DNA from: Kibdelosporangium philippinense
GTDB taxonomy: Bacteria; Actinomycetota; Actinomycetes; Mycobacteriales; Pseudonocardiaceae
Assembly: GCF_021390435.2 (NCBI RefSeq)
Contig: NZ_JAJVCN010000002.1
Location: 310,001-374,000, forward strand
Direction of reading: 5' to 3'
DNA: 64,000 nucleotides
Under the pieces are notes generated by a model. That model saw nothing but the letters and a program-made list of their open reading frames with translations. It searched no databases and was not told the origin of the DNA. Each line of letters opens with the position of its first letter. Position 1 is the first letter of the stretch. The position numbers were made by a program, and so were the translations under genes. This document shows positions 34,453 to 42,965 of this stretch, piece after piece.

Positions 34453-35682
34453 GTGGCGACATCGAACACACTCCTGCGCGAGGTGCGGGAGCGCACGCCA
34501 TCACGCCAGCACCCCGGCGACTGCCTGTCCCGCCAGGAGCTGGCCGAACTGGTCAACGCCCACCTCTGGCAGATGCACGGCCAGCGCGTCGAAATCGACG
34601 CTGGCTACATCGGCAAGCTCGAACGAGGAGTGATCACCTGGCCGGGCCAGCTCTACCGGGAAGCGCTGCGTTCGATACTGGACGTAACCACAGACGCCCA
34701 GCTCGGCCTGCGCAACACCCGCCGAGGCGTCGTCCCAGTCGGCCCATCACGAGAGCGTGACCTGGGATCAGCGGCCCCGCATTCGGTGCCTGCCGTAGTC
34801 GACCGCCGTCACATCCGGGACGTCATCGGCGCGGCCAGATTCCTCAGCGACTGGGACCACATGCACGGCGGATGGTCCCTGCTGGATGCCGCGCTGTCAC
34901 AGGCCCGATGGGCACGGCAGCTGATGACCGCCGACTGCCCGCCCGCCTTACGTACGCCGCTGTGCCAGGCGGTCGCCGATCTCGTGGGAACCTGCGGGTT
35001 CAAGCTGTTCGACACGGGCGCGTACGAAGAAGCGAACCGGTACTTCCGCTTCGCTTTGGTTTGCACCGAAGAGGCCGACGACTGGCACCGGCGTGCGCGG
35101 GTCCTTGCGCGGATGGTGCGCCTCGCCGTCGACTCGGGTCAGCCGGACCGGGCACTCACGCTCGCCGAACGTGCGCTTGTCCGTGCGGATCGACTGGCCC
35201 CGGTCCGGCGGTCAATGGTGCATGTCGCGCACGCCAAGGCATTGGCCGCGCGAAGACGTCCGCAGGACGCCCTGCGAGCAATCGGTGCCGCCGACGAGAC
35301 ATTCACTCGCGCACCGGACGATTGCGCGCCACTGTGGACAGACCGCTACACCGCCGCCCATCACGCCGGAGAGACCGCCGAAACCCTGGCGACGCTGCAA
35401 GCCTCCGGCTCAGAAGCCCGCTTCGCCTTGGCACGCAAGGGTTTCGGCGACAAGTACCCACGCGCAAGAGTGCTGGCCGAACTCAAATTCGCCACAACCG
35501 CCCTGGAAACCGGAGACCCAGCCGAAGCGGCCACCATTGCCGCAGGCGCCTTGGACACCGCCGAGCACATGCGCTCCGGCCGGGTCGAAGATCTCCTACG
35601 CACCCTGGCCGCACAGGTCGCCAAACACACCAGCCGCGAAGTCCAAGACCTCAAGGCCCGCATGGAAGAAACCCAAGCCTGA
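34453..35682 (+). CDS. HTH and TPR-repeat transcriptional regulator
   Basis: 409-residue regulator of a type common in streptomycetes and relatives. The N-terminal part (CLSRQELAELVNAHLW, then IDAGYIGKLERGVITWP) is an XRE-like helix-turn-helix. The C-terminal two thirds are helical repeats with TPR-like periodicity (CGFKLFDTGAYEEANRYFRF, ALTLAERALVRADRL, GDPAEAATIAAGALDTA). Such proteins often sense peptides or control development, but no ligand is evident. The GTG start has GGGGAG a few bases upstream. Neighbours on both sides are separated by hairpins, so it is a single-gene unit. Confidence 0.82.
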   Translation: MATSNTLLREVRERTPSRQHPGDCLSRQELAELVNAHLWQMHGQRVEIDAGYIGKLERGVITWPGQLYREALRSILDVTTDAQLGLRNTRRGVVPVGPSRERDLGSAAPHSVPAVVDRRHIRDVIGAARFLSDWDHMHGGWSLLDAALSQARWARQLMTADCPPALRTPLCQAVADLVGTCGFKLFDTGAYEEANRYFRFALVCTEEADDWHRRARVLARMVRLAVDSGQPDRALTLAERALVRADRLAPVRRSMVHVAHAKALAARRRPQDALRAIGAADETFTRAPDDCAPLWTDRYTAAHHAGETAETLATLQASGSEARFALARKGFGDKYPRARVLAELKFATTALETGDPAEAATIAAGALDTAEHMRSGRVEDLLRTLAAQVAKHTSREVQDLKARMEETQA

Positions 35683-35684
35683 AG

Positions 35685-35750
35685 CCGTGTCCACCGTTCC
35701 AGCACACCGTGTCCACCGTTGCTGAATACCGTGTCCACCGTTCCGGCACA
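35685..35750. repeat. 22-bp tandem repeat, 3 units
   Basis: Three consecutive 22-base units, each beginning CCGTGTCCACCGTT and ending in CCAGCACA, GCTGAATA or CCGGCACA. The last is followed by GTGAAATGCAC. The same unit type and a near-identical tail (GGAAATGCAC) recur at 43992-44079. Since 22 is not a multiple of three and there is no gene here, the repeat is non-coding. Confidence 0.85.
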
Positions 35751-35775
35751 GTGAAATGCACTGTGCTGAAGTGTG

Positions 35776-35809
35776 AAAAGGCCCCGGGTGAGCCGTCCCG
35801 GGGCCTTTT
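35776..35809. terminator. bidirectional terminator between HTH-TPR gene and pckG
   Basis: Perfect 13-bp inverted repeat AAAAGGCCCCGGG / CCCGGGGCCTTTT with an 8-base loop. The terminal A and T runs make it an intrinsic terminator on both strands, between two convergent genes. Confidence 0.88.
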
Positions 35810-35846
35810 GCGCCTGGCTACGCTGGCAGGCGCTGCTTGAGTGCTA

Positions 35847-37661
35847 CTACCCGTTCAGCCGCTGCTTGAGAGCCGCCAGCTCGTCCTTCAACGACGTCGG
35901 CAGCTTCTCACCCATCTTGTCGAACCATTCCTCGATCAGCGGGATCTCGGCGAGCCACTCTTCGCGGTTCACCTTGAGCGCCGCCTCCAGGTCCTCCTGC
36001 GACGCGTCGAGGCCCTCGGTGTCCAGGTCGGCCAGCGTCGGCACGTAGCCGATCGGGGTTTCCTGGGCAGCCGCCTTGCCTTCGATGCGCTCGATCGCCC
36101 ACTTCAGGACGCGCGAGTTTTCGCCGAAGCCTGGCCACAGGAACTGGTTCTCCTCGCCACGGCGGAACCAGTTGACGTAGAAGATCTTCGGCAGCTTGGC
36201 CGCGTCGGCGCGCTTGCCGGTGGCGATCCAGTGTGCGAAGTAGTCCGCGGCGTTGTAGCCGATGAACGGCAGCATCGCCATCGGGTCGCGGCGCACGACG
36301 CCGACCTTGCCCTTGGCCGCGGCCGTCGTCTCGCTGGACAGGGTGGCGCCCATGAAGGTGCCGTGGTTCCAGTCGCGGGACTCCGTCACCAGCGGGATCG
36401 TGTCCTTACGACGGCCGCCGAAGAAGATCGCCGAGATCGGCACGCCGTTCGGGTCGTCCCACTCCGGCGCCAGGATCGGGCACTGCGACATCGGCGTGCA
36501 GTACCGCGAGTTCGGGTGGCTCGACAGCTCGCCCGAATCCGGCGTCCAGTCTTCCTTCTTCCAGCTGGTCAGGTGCGCGGGCGGCTCACCCATGCCTTCC
36601 CACCAGATGTCGCCGTTGTCGGTCAGCGCCACGTTGGTGAAGACCGTGTTGCCACGCTCGATCGTGCGCATCGCGTTCGGGTTGGTGTGCCAGTCCGTGC
36701 CGGGGGCCACGCCGAAGAAGCCGGCCTCCGGGTTGACCGCGTACAGACGACCGTCCTCACCGAACTTCATCCACGCGATGTCGTCGCCAAGCGTCTCGAC
36801 CTTCCAGCCGGGGATCGTCGGCTCGAGCATCGCCAGGTTGGTCTTGCCGCAGGCGCTTGGGAAGGCCGCGGCGATGTAGTAGACCTTGTTCTCCGGCGAG
36901 ATCAGCTTGAGGATCAGCATGTGCTCGGCCAGCCAGCCCTCGTCGCGGCCGATCACTGAGGCGATCCGCAGCGAGTAGCACTTCTTGCCAAGCAGCGCGT
37001 TGCCGCCGTAGCCGGAGCCGTAGCTCCAGATCTCGCGGGTCTCCGGGAAGTGGCTGATGTACTTGGTCTCGTTCGCGGGCCAGGCCACGTCCTGCTGGCC
37101 CTCGTCGAGCGGCGCGCCGACGGAGTGCAGGCACGGAACGAAGTCGGCGTCCTCACCGAACTTGGCCAACGCCTTCGAACCCATGCGGGTCATCACTCGC
37201 ATGGACACGACGACGTACTCCGAGTCGGTGATCTCCACGCCCAGCATCGGCTTCTCGGCGTCGAGCGGGCCCATGCAGAACGGGATCACATACATCGTGC
37301 GACCACGCATGCAGCCCCGGTAGAGCTCGGTCATGGTGGCCTTCATCTCGGCCGGGTCCATCCAGTGGTTGGTCGGGCCCGCGTCCTGTGGGTCGACCGA
37401 ACAGATGAACGTCCGCTCCTCGACCCTGGCGACGTCGCCAGGATCCGAAGCGGCCCAGAACGAGTTGGGTTTCTGCTTCAGCGGGGTGAACGTGCCCGCT
37501 TCGACGAGCTTCGCGGTGAGTCGTTCCCACTCCTCGTCCGAACCATCAGCCCACACCACACGGTCCGGGGTGGTCAGCTCGGCGACCTCGTGCACCCACT
37601 CGAGAAGCCGTTGGTGCGCCGTCGGTGCGGAATCCAGACCTGGGATGGCCAATGCGGTCAT
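35847..37661 (-). CDS. pckG: phosphoenolpyruvate carboxykinase (GTP)
   Basis: GTP-dependent enzyme interconverting oxaloacetate and phosphoenolpyruvate, the entry to gluconeogenesis. At 604 residues it is full length (Mtb PckA 606). Signatures are [17 protein letters not shown] (P-loop and kinase motif), [33 protein letters not shown] and [14 protein letters not shown]. The ATG has AGGAGACGAGG upstream. It stands alone, with a terminator after it and a 490-bp AT-richer region upstream that probably holds its promoter. Identity is certain. Confidence 0.97.
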   Translation of the reverse strand: MTALAIPGLDSAPTAHQRLLEWVHEVAELTTPDRVVWADGSDEEWERLTAKLVEAGTFTPLKQKPNSFWAASDPGDVARVEERTFICSVDPQDAGPTNHWMDPAEMKATMTELYRGCMRGRTMYVIPFCMGPLDAEKPMLGVEITDSEYVVVSMRVMTRMGSKALAKFGEDADFVPCLHSVGAPLDEGQQDVAWPANETKYISHFPETREIWSYGSGYGGNALLGKKCYSLRIASVIGRDEGWLAEHMLILKLISPENKVYYIAAAFPSACGKTNLAMLEPTIPGWKVETLGDDIAWMKFGEDGRLYAVNPEAGFFGVAPGTDWHTNPNAMRTIERGNTVFTNVALTDNGDIWWEGMGEPPAHLTSWKKEDWTPDSGELSSHPNSRYCTPMSQCPILAPEWDDPNGVPISAIFFGGRRKDTIPLVTESRDWNHGTFMGATLSSETTAAAKGKVGVVRRDPMAMLPFIGYNAADYFAHWIATGKRADAAKLPKIFYVNWFRRGEENQFLWPGFGENSRVLKWAIERIEGKAAAQETPIGYVPTLADLDTEGLDASQEDLEAALKVNREEWLAEIPLIEEWFDKMGEKLPTSLKDELAALKQRLNG

Positions 37662-38105
37662 GTCGCCTCGTCTCCTGACTGGGGGATCACAAAGCCCGCG
37701 ACGGACGCCGTTGTCTAGCTCGCGGGGACTTCGACGTCCTCACCAATGGCTTCGCCCACCCACCGGAGGAGATGGGCGTGCCGTGAAAAGGGATGAAGCG
37801 AGATTAACCAGGTGACGGCCGGTTAAACGACAGCTGGCGTGTGGGTTGCCTCACCGGACCGATAAGGGGATCGATTCAGCACTCGAATGCGCACGTGTGC
37901 TTTCCCACATAACCCGTGCCCGCCGGGAAATTTTCCTGTTCAGCGGTATTTCCTGATCGGTTCAGGAATCGGTCAAGGGCATTGGGCACATTCCGTGACC
38001 CTTTTGCCGGGTGTCGGCGAAAGCATTGTGGCGGCCGCCACTTTGTCCGATTTCCTTGCGCTGCAAGGGTTTCCTGCTGAACGCAGGTCAGTTCGGAAAT
38101 GTGAA
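37662..38105. other. pckG upstream region, no gene seen
   Basis: About 440 bp, clearly less GC-rich than its surroundings. There is no convincing reading frame: a 78-codon frame starting at 37887 has no family likeness and no good ribosome site. A small dyad TTCCTGA-TCGGT-TCAGGAA lies at 37950-37968. The region must contain the pckG promoter, probably within 150 bp of its start. Confidence 0.5.
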
Positions 38106-38133
38106 AGCGGCCCGGTCGGATAACCGGGCCGCT
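38106..38133 (-). terminator. terminator of the acidic repeat-protein gene
   Basis: Perfect 11-bp inverted repeat AGCGGCCCGGT / ACCGGGCCGCT with a 6-base loop. On the minus strand it is followed by TTTCACATTT. It lies 14 bp after the stop codon. Confidence 0.75.
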
Positions 38134-38147
38134 CGTTGACTTACGGG

Positions 38148-38795
38148 TCAGCTGCGCTGGCTGTCCGGTACGTAGTTGCCCTGCGAGTCGAGGTGGCCTT
38201 TCTCGACCTCGGCCCACTCGTCCTCGCCGGTGTGCTGCGAGATGCTGACGCTGCCGTCCGACTCGATCACCGTCATCTGGTCGGCCTCGCCGTCCCCGTC
38301 GGAGTCGGTGAACGCGTACACGTCGCCATTCTCGGACTGGACGACGGCCGTGTCGTTCTTGCCGTCCTTGTTCATGTCCACTGTGGCCGCTCCGGCGCTC
38401 ATGTCCTCAGGGTCGTCCGGAACGTCCACAATGATGTCGCCGGTTGCCGATGCCGCCGGCGTCCCCTCGCCTGCCGCGGACGATTCCTCGCCGGTGGCGT
38501 CACCGGTCTTCGGGTCGATCGGCACCCACTCGCCGCTGGCTTCGTCGTACCGCGCGGCGCCGACCACGTTGCCCTTGTCGTCGAGTTCGACCGCCACGTC
38601 GGCGTCGCCGTCTTTGTCGGAGTCGGTGAACGCGACCTGGCCACCGTCGTCGGTGGTCACGATGGCGGTGTCGTTGGTGCCGTCTTTGTTGATGTCGAAC
38701 TCGGTCTCGAGCTCGTACTGCTCACCATCGACGGTCACGGTCATCTCGTCGCCATGACCGGTGGCGGTGGTGTCCTGGTCGGCGTCTTCGTACAC
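38148..38795 (-). CDS. acidic protein with calcium-loop (DxDxDG) repeats
   Basis: 215-residue, very acidic protein with four EF-hand-like or FG-GAP-like loops: DINKDGTNDTAIV, DSDKDGDADVAVELD, DMNKDGKNDTAVV and DSDGDGEADQMTVIE. They form two similar halves, each pairing an N-K-D-G loop with a D-x-D-G-D loop. A Ser/Ala/Thr-rich linker (TGEESSAAGEGTPAASATG) joins them. No signal peptide is visible, so it may be cytoplasmic or exported by another route. The GTG start follows GAGGGGGAG. The loops suggest calcium binding; the role is unknown. Its promoter region holds the DnaA-box cluster. Confidence 0.78.
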   Translation of the reverse strand: MYEDADQDTTATGHGDEMTVTVDGEQYELETEFDINKDGTNDTAIVTTDDGGQVAFTDSDKDGDADVAVELDDKGNVVGAARYDEASGEWVPIDPKTGDATGEESSAAGEGTPAASATGDIIVDVPDDPEDMSAGAATVDMNKDGKNDTAVVQSENGDVYAFTDSDGDGEADQMTVIESDGSVSISQHTGEDEWAEVEKGHLDSQGNYVPDSQRS

Positions 38796-38870
38796 CGCTC
38801 CCCCTCGGATGAAGTAGGTCTCGTTACGCGGGTTGGACTCACGATAGGCCTCAATGGTTCCCCAACCGGC

Positions 38871-38966
38871 TTATCCACATCCTCTGAGGCGTGTGTGAAC
38901 AGTGTGACTGGTGGTGCACTGGCATGGAGCTGGGCAAGCCCGAAGTTGTCCACATCCTGTGGATAG
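38871..38966. promoter_or_regulatory. cluster of three DnaA-box-like 9-mers
   Basis: TTATCCACA (38871-38879), TTGTCCACA (38946-38954) and, on the other strand, CTATCCACA (38966-38958). The last two form a dyad around TCC. A further CTGTGCACA lies at 38969. The first two match the bacterial and actinobacterial DnaA-box consensus exactly. The region lies between two divergent genes and has no dnaA or dnaN next to it, so it is more likely a DnaA-titrating or regulatory site than oriC. Confidence 0.55.
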
Positions 38967-39102
38967 AACTGTGCACAGCCTGGGGACGAGACCTGCCCGA
39001 GACCGCTTCGAAACTCAGTTGCCCACAACCACCCGAAACAAGGACCCTGGTCCGCACGTCATTAAGAGACGAGGAACACACACAGGAGAGGTGGTGTCAA
39101 AG

Positions 39103-39252
39103 ATGATCGTCGCCGGACTGGCCATGATGGCGCTGGCACTGGCCGCCCTGTTGATGGTTGTTTTCACGTCGACAGACCCCGACCAGGAACCCGCGGACCA
39201 CAACACGGAGCCTGTCACGCCCACGCGTGACGGGCTCCACCTAGCTGGGTAG
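39103..39252 (+). CDS. small single-helix membrane protein (49 residues)
   Basis: Starts MIVAGLAMMALALAALLMVV, one membrane helix, followed by a hydrophilic acidic tail rich in Pro, Asp and Thr. GGAGAGGTGG lies 8 bases before the ATG; in-frame GTGs at 39091 and 39094 sit on that site and are less likely. No family recognised. It is divergent from the acidic repeat-protein gene. Its stop overlaps the end of the convergent lipoprotein gene by 12 bp. Confidence 0.65.
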   Translation: MIVAGLAMMALALAALLMVVFTSTDPDQEPADHNTEPVTPTRDGLHLAG

Positions 39253-40083
39253 CGTCAGCGGGCCCAAGTTGCGCAGCCGGACCCGGACCGGGCGCGTGGC
39301 TTCCACGTAACAGACCAGATTGGTGTATCCGCGGGCCCACGACTCCGCGTTGGGCAGCCGCCACGCGGCGGAAACCTCTTTGTTCTCACCACCGAGGTAC
39401 TTCTTGACCACGGCTGGGCACTTCTCGCTGGCGATCCGGTTCATCGTGTCGGTGTTCGGCATCGTCGATCCGGGTTTGCCGAGGCTGATCACGCCAGGCA
39501 GCGCCTCACCGAGGTGCGGACCGTCGCACGGACCACGACGAACCCGCGCGTCGCGCGACGGCGAGGACACCGAACACGTCTGGTAGCGGAACATGTCGGT
39601 ACTCAACAGCGCGTCTTCCAGCGATCCGGTGCGGTGCAACGGTTTCTCGTCCGCGCCGACCTCGGCGACGGTGCACAGCAGCCACCGCTCCCCCTTGTTC
39701 CACTGCTGCTCGTTCGGCCAGAGCGGCATCGCCACAAGATTGGTCGCGTCCATGTCCTGCCCGCCTAGGTAATCGGCCAGTTTCTCGCGGCACGGCGGCA
39801 TCGTCATGGTCGCGGCGGTCGCCTCGTCCGGCATGGACGTTGCTGTGAGCTTGCCCGTGCTGACCACTTCGGCGTCGTGCGGTGAACCACAGTCGACGAC
39901 GATGGCGTTGCCGGTGTCCAGGCACTGGCCCGGTTTCGGCTGGTCGGCGCCGTACATGTTCGGTGGCACGGTGACACGACCCGATGAGGGCGATGTCGGC
40001 GCTGGTTCCGGGGCGGCGGCCGGGTCACAGGCGGCGATGCCGAGCAGGGCTGCGCATACGGCCAGCCCCCAAGCGATCCGCAT
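39241..40083 (-). CDS. septum-formation-domain lipoprotein
   Basis: 280-residue lipoprotein. The signal is MRIAWGLAVCAALLGIAACDP, with the lipobox Cys at about residue 19. A Pro/Ser-rich spacer precedes two copies of a septum-formation-like domain: GQCLDTGNAIVVDCGSPHDA with the later CREKLADYLGG, and YQTCSVSSP, GPCDGPHLGEALPGV with CPAVVKKYLGG. Evenly placed cysteines suggest disulfides outside the membrane. Mycobacterial relatives are linked to cell division but poorly defined. I chose the ATG at the signal peptide; the frame extends 32 codons upstream without support. Confidence 0.8.
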   Translation of the reverse strand: MRIAWGLAVCAALLGIAACDPAAAPEPAPTSPSSGRVTVPPNMYGADQPKPGQCLDTGNAIVVDCGSPHDAEVVSTGKLTATSMPDEATAATMTMPPCREKLADYLGGQDMDATNLVAMPLWPNEQQWNKGERWLLCTVAEVGADEKPLHRTGSLEDALLSTDMFRYQTCSVSSPSRDARVRRGPCDGPHLGEALPGVISLGKPGSTMPNTDTMNRIASEKCPAVVKKYLGGENKEVSAAWRLPNAESWARGYTNLVCYVEATRPVRVRLRNLGPLTLPS

Positions 40084-40260
40084 GACGTGACCGTACCGGC
40101 CGGGATGCGTTCTGTGACGGCGTGAAGTCACGATTCGGATACTCCCGCCGGTTGGCTGGTTCCGGCCGTGAACTCCCACCAGGAAGGTAATGCATCTGGT
40201 GCTTAGTCACGTCTACGATCCGGCGAACGCAATGGCCTGAGACGCGGAGTGAGGACGTCG

Positions 40261-40536
40261 ATGTCTGAGTCACCTGGGAAGACCGGGTACGGCCTACGGT
40301 GGAACAACTGGAACCTGCTGCTGCTGGTTCCGCTGGTCATGCTGATCACACCGTTGATCAACTTCGATGGCCCGCACCTGTTCGGGATGCCGTTCTTCTA
40401 TTGGTCGCAGTTCGCCTTCGTCATCGTCGGCGTGCTGTGCGTGTGGATCGTGTACGTCAAGACCAAGGACGAGCCGGTCAGTCACAAACCAGACCAGCTG
40501 AGTGTTGACGATCTTGACGAGGGGGACGCGAAGTGA
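40261..40536 (+). CDS. small membrane subunit of the symporter (DUF3311-like)
   Basis: 91-residue protein with two membrane helices (WNLLLLVPLVMLITPLINF and WSQFAFVIVGVLCVWIVYVK) and an acidic C-terminus. It matches the small DUF3311-type proteins that precede sodium:solute symporters in many bacteria. GAGG lies nine bases before the ATG. The stop overlaps the GTG of the symporter gene (GTGA), so the two are translated as a unit and probably assemble together. Confidence 0.82.
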   Translation: MSESPGKTGYGLRWNNWNLLLLVPLVMLITPLINFDGPHLFGMPFFYWSQFAFVIVGVLCVWIVYVKTKDEPVSHKPDQLSVDDLDEGDAK

Positions 40537-42176
40537 GCAATCTGCAATGGACCGAGATCGTGATCTTCGCGATCCTGTTCCTCGTAGTGACCGTGCTCGG
40601 CTTCGTCGCCGCGCGCTGGCAGGCCGGCGCCACACTGGACCATCTGGACGAATGGGGTCTCGGCGGCCGGAAGTTCGGATCGTGGATCACGTGGTTCCTG
40701 GTCGGCGGTGACCTTTACACCGCGTACACCTTCGTCGCGGTGCCCGCGCTGGTGTTCGGCGCCGGTGCGATGGGCTTCTTCGCCTTGCCGTACACCGTGA
40801 TCCTGTACCCGATCGTGTTCCTTCCGTTGCTGCGGATGTGGTCGGTGTCGCGCGTGCACGGTTATGTCACGCCCGCGGACTATGTGCGCGGCCGTTACGG
40901 CTCGCGCACGCTGGCACTTTTGGTCGCGATCACAGGCATTGTCGCCACGATGCCGTACATCGCCTTGCAGCTGGTCGGTTTGGAAGCGGTGCTGCGCACC
41001 ATGGGCTTCAACGGCTCCGGCTTCCTCGGGCATCTGCCGTTGCTGATCGCGTTCGTCGTGTTGGCCGTCTACACCTACCAGTCCGGCCTGCGCGCGCCCG
41101 CGCTGATCGCGTTCGTCAAGGACATCCTGATCTACATCGTGATCCTGGTCGCGGTGTTCTACCTGCCGTCCAAGCTCGGCGGCTGGGAGACGATCTTCAA
41201 CACGGCCGAGGCCAAGTTCAACGCGACGCCGAACCCGAACGACGGCATCCTGCTCAGCCCGAGCAACCAGCTGCAGTACGCGACCCTGGCCCTGGGCTCG
41301 GCACTGGCGCTGTTCCTTTACCCGCACTCGTTGACCGGCGCGCTGGCTTCGCGCGGCCGTAGCGTGATCAAGCGCAACATGGTCGCGCTGCCCGCGTACT
41401 CGCTGTTGCTGGGTTTGCTGGCACTGCTGGGTTTCGTGGCCATCCAGGCCGCGTCCAAGCCGCTGACCAACCAGGCCACCGGGCGCCCGGACAGCAACAC
41501 CATCGTGCCGGTGCTGTTCGACCAGCAGTTCCCCGCGTGGTTCACCGGAATCGCGTTCGCCGCGATCGGTATCGGTGCGCTCGTGCCCGCCGCGATCATG
41601 TCGATCGCCGCGGCGAACCTGTGGACTCGCAACATCTACAAGGAGTACGTCCGCAAGGACGCCAACCCGAAGCAGGAAGCAAAGCAGGCCAAGCTCGCCT
41701 CGCTGATCGTGAAGTTCGGCGCGGTGCTGTTCATCCTGTTCATCGACCCGCAGTTCTCGATCGACTTGCAGCTGATCGGTGGCGTGATCATCCTGCAGAC
41801 GCTGCCGGCGGTGGCGATCTCGCTGTACACCAGGTGGTTCCACCGGTGGGCGCTGGTCGCCGGCTGGGTCGTCGGCATGGTCGCCGGGTTCGCGATGCTC
41901 TACGAGATCCCGAACCCGGCCGCGGGCAAGGCTCACTTCGGCGGCTCGGCGTTGTCATTGGGGCAGCTCAGCATCTTCGGCTGGCACCCGTTCGCTGGCG
42001 TGAGCACGCAGATTTACGTCGGGTTCGTCGCATTGCTCGCGAACCTGGTCATCGCGATCGTGGTGACGTGGATTCTGCGGGCTCGCAAGGTGCACAACGG
42101 CGTCGACCAGACGCAGGATGCGGACTACCACGCCGATGAGGGCGACCCTCGGCTCAAGGAAGTCGCTGTCCACTAG
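40533..42176 (+). CDS. sodium/solute symporter family transporter
   Basis: 547-residue SSS-family transporter with 13 or so helices. Family features are WGLGGRKFGSWITWFLVGGD near the N-terminus, RVHGYVTPADYVRGRYGSR, LALFLYPHSLTGALASRG and GIGALVPAAIMSIAAANLWT. The best-known relatives with a small partner protein (MctC, MctP, ActP) take up pyruvate, acetate and other monocarboxylates, which is a likely but unproved substrate range here. It is coupled to the small upstream gene and followed by a very strong terminator. Confidence 0.88.
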   Translation: MSNLQWTEIVIFAILFLVVTVLGFVAARWQAGATLDHLDEWGLGGRKFGSWITWFLVGGDLYTAYTFVAVPALVFGAGAMGFFALPYTVILYPIVFLPLLRMWSVSRVHGYVTPADYVRGRYGSRTLALLVAITGIVATMPYIALQLVGLEAVLRTMGFNGSGFLGHLPLLIAFVVLAVYTYQSGLRAPALIAFVKDILIYIVILVAVFYLPSKLGGWETIFNTAEAKFNATPNPNDGILLSPSNQLQYATLALGSALALFLYPHSLTGALASRGRSVIKRNMVALPAYSLLLGLLALLGFVAIQAASKPLTNQATGRPDSNTIVPVLFDQQFPAWFTGIAFAAIGIGALVPAAIMSIAAANLWTRNIYKEYVRKDANPKQEAKQAKLASLIVKFGAVLFILFIDPQFSIDLQLIGGVIILQTLPAVAISLYTRWFHRWALVAGWVVGMVAGFAMLYEIPNPAAGKAHFGGSALSLGQLSIFGWHPFAGVSTQIYVGFVALLANLVIAIVVTWILRARKVHNGVDQTQDADYHADEGDPRLKEVAVH

Positions 42177-42186
42177 GTGACAAGGA

Positions 42187-42225
42187 AACCGGCCGGTTAG
42201 TCCACTATGGACTGACCGGCCGGTT
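42187..42225. terminator. terminator after the symporter gene
   Basis: Long hairpin: outer arms AACCGGCCGGT / ACCGGCCGGTT, then a single mismatch, then inner arms AGTCCA / TGGACT around a 3-base loop. It overlaps the last codons of the convergent lipoprotein gene and can serve both. Confidence 0.85.
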
Positions 42226-42711
42226 CTGTGTGTGCTGCAATTCGGCAAGTGCCTTCGCGGCGAACTCGCGAGCCGGTTTGCACGGGGCCAGTTCCTGATC
42301 GGTTGCCTGCTGGCGATAGACGATCAGTAAAACCTGATCCGGTGCGACATCGAGGGCGACCCGGCAGGAGGTGATCCCGTCGCTACTGGCGCCGATCAAT
42401 TGGATCGCTGGAAACTTGTCGATACCGAGCCATCTGATGGTGTGGCCGTCGATCGAGTCGGAGTAGTGGCGTAAACCGCCGTCGAGCCGGGGGAAGACAA
42501 GAATTTCCGCGGTGCCGTTCTCGGTCATCAGCTGACAGCCGGCGGAGAGCCGGTCGGCATTCAGCGCCGCGCACACATCGTGGTCCTGTAATGGGATGTC
42601 GGAAGGTCGCTCAAGTGGCGACATGGGTAAGTCCCAATGATCGTTAACCGCGCTGCAACCAGCCAGCAACCCGGTTGCGAGCAGCACCGCGGTAAGGGCG
42701 CGACCAGGCAC
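42205..42711 (-). CDS. DUF3558-like lipoprotein
   Basis: 168-residue lipoprotein: signal ALTAVLLATGLLAGCSAVND with the lipobox Cys at about residue 19. A compact domain follows with three cysteines (DVCAALNADRLSAGCQLM, GITSCRVALDV and ELAPCKPA). DUF3558 lipoproteins are numerous in Pseudonocardiaceae and mycobacteria, with no established function. The GTG has GGGAGG six bases upstream. Its promoter probably lies in the AT-richer 250 bp between it and the ROK kinase gene. Confidence 0.72.
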   Translation of the reverse strand: MPGRALTAVLLATGLLAGCSAVNDHWDLPMSPLERPSDIPLQDHDVCAALNADRLSAGCQLMTENGTAEILVFPRLDGGLRHYSDSIDGHTIRWLGIDKFPAIQLIGASSDGITSCRVALDVAPDQVLLIVYRQQATDQELAPCKPAREFAAKALAELQHTQNRPVSP

Positions 42712-42867
42712 GCCGAGCCTCCCAGAACAAAGAAGAATTTCCAGGTGCCCACCAAACCACGGATTGGCGGGTTCGTCGATGCTGCGTTCGAGTGTGTTGT
42801 GTGCGACTGCTTGACGCTAATCGCGGTGCGCGTATTGGTGGCTACTGGACGTATATATTTCTGTCGC

Positions 42868-42930
42868 TTGATCAGTTGTCGCGATGCTCGGATGCGACCA
42901 TCGAGGCCTTTTTGTTCACCAACTGATCAA
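42868..42930. repeat. spaced inverted repeat in an AT-rich spacer
   Basis: Perfect 11-bp arms TTGATCAGTTG (42868-42878) and CAACTGATCAA (42920-42930), 41 bases apart, in a 254-bp intergenic region that otherwise shows no gene. Each arm contains the 6-bp palindrome TGATCA. It could be an operator pair for the lipoprotein gene or a weak terminator for the kinase gene. Confidence 0.5.
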
Positions 42931-42965
42931 AGTTGCTGCGCATTGGATTTCGAAAATGCGGTGTA

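Noticed and set aside
35685-35750. CRISPR-like look of the 22-bp repeats
   Set aside because: Units are directly adjacent with no spacers, units vary, and there are no cas genes.
37887-38123. 78-codon frame upstream of pckG
   Set aside because: It has no ribosome site and no family likeness, and it ends inside the terminator hairpin of the convergent gene.
38871-38978. Chromosomal origin of replication
   Set aside because: There are only a few DnaA boxes and no dnaA, dnaN or gyrB nearby; a regulatory or titration site fits better.
40482-41936. Long minus-strand frame under the symporter gene
   Set aside because: Its composition (Arg, His, Asp, Gln runs) is that of a shadow frame, and the plus-strand symporter is unmistakable.
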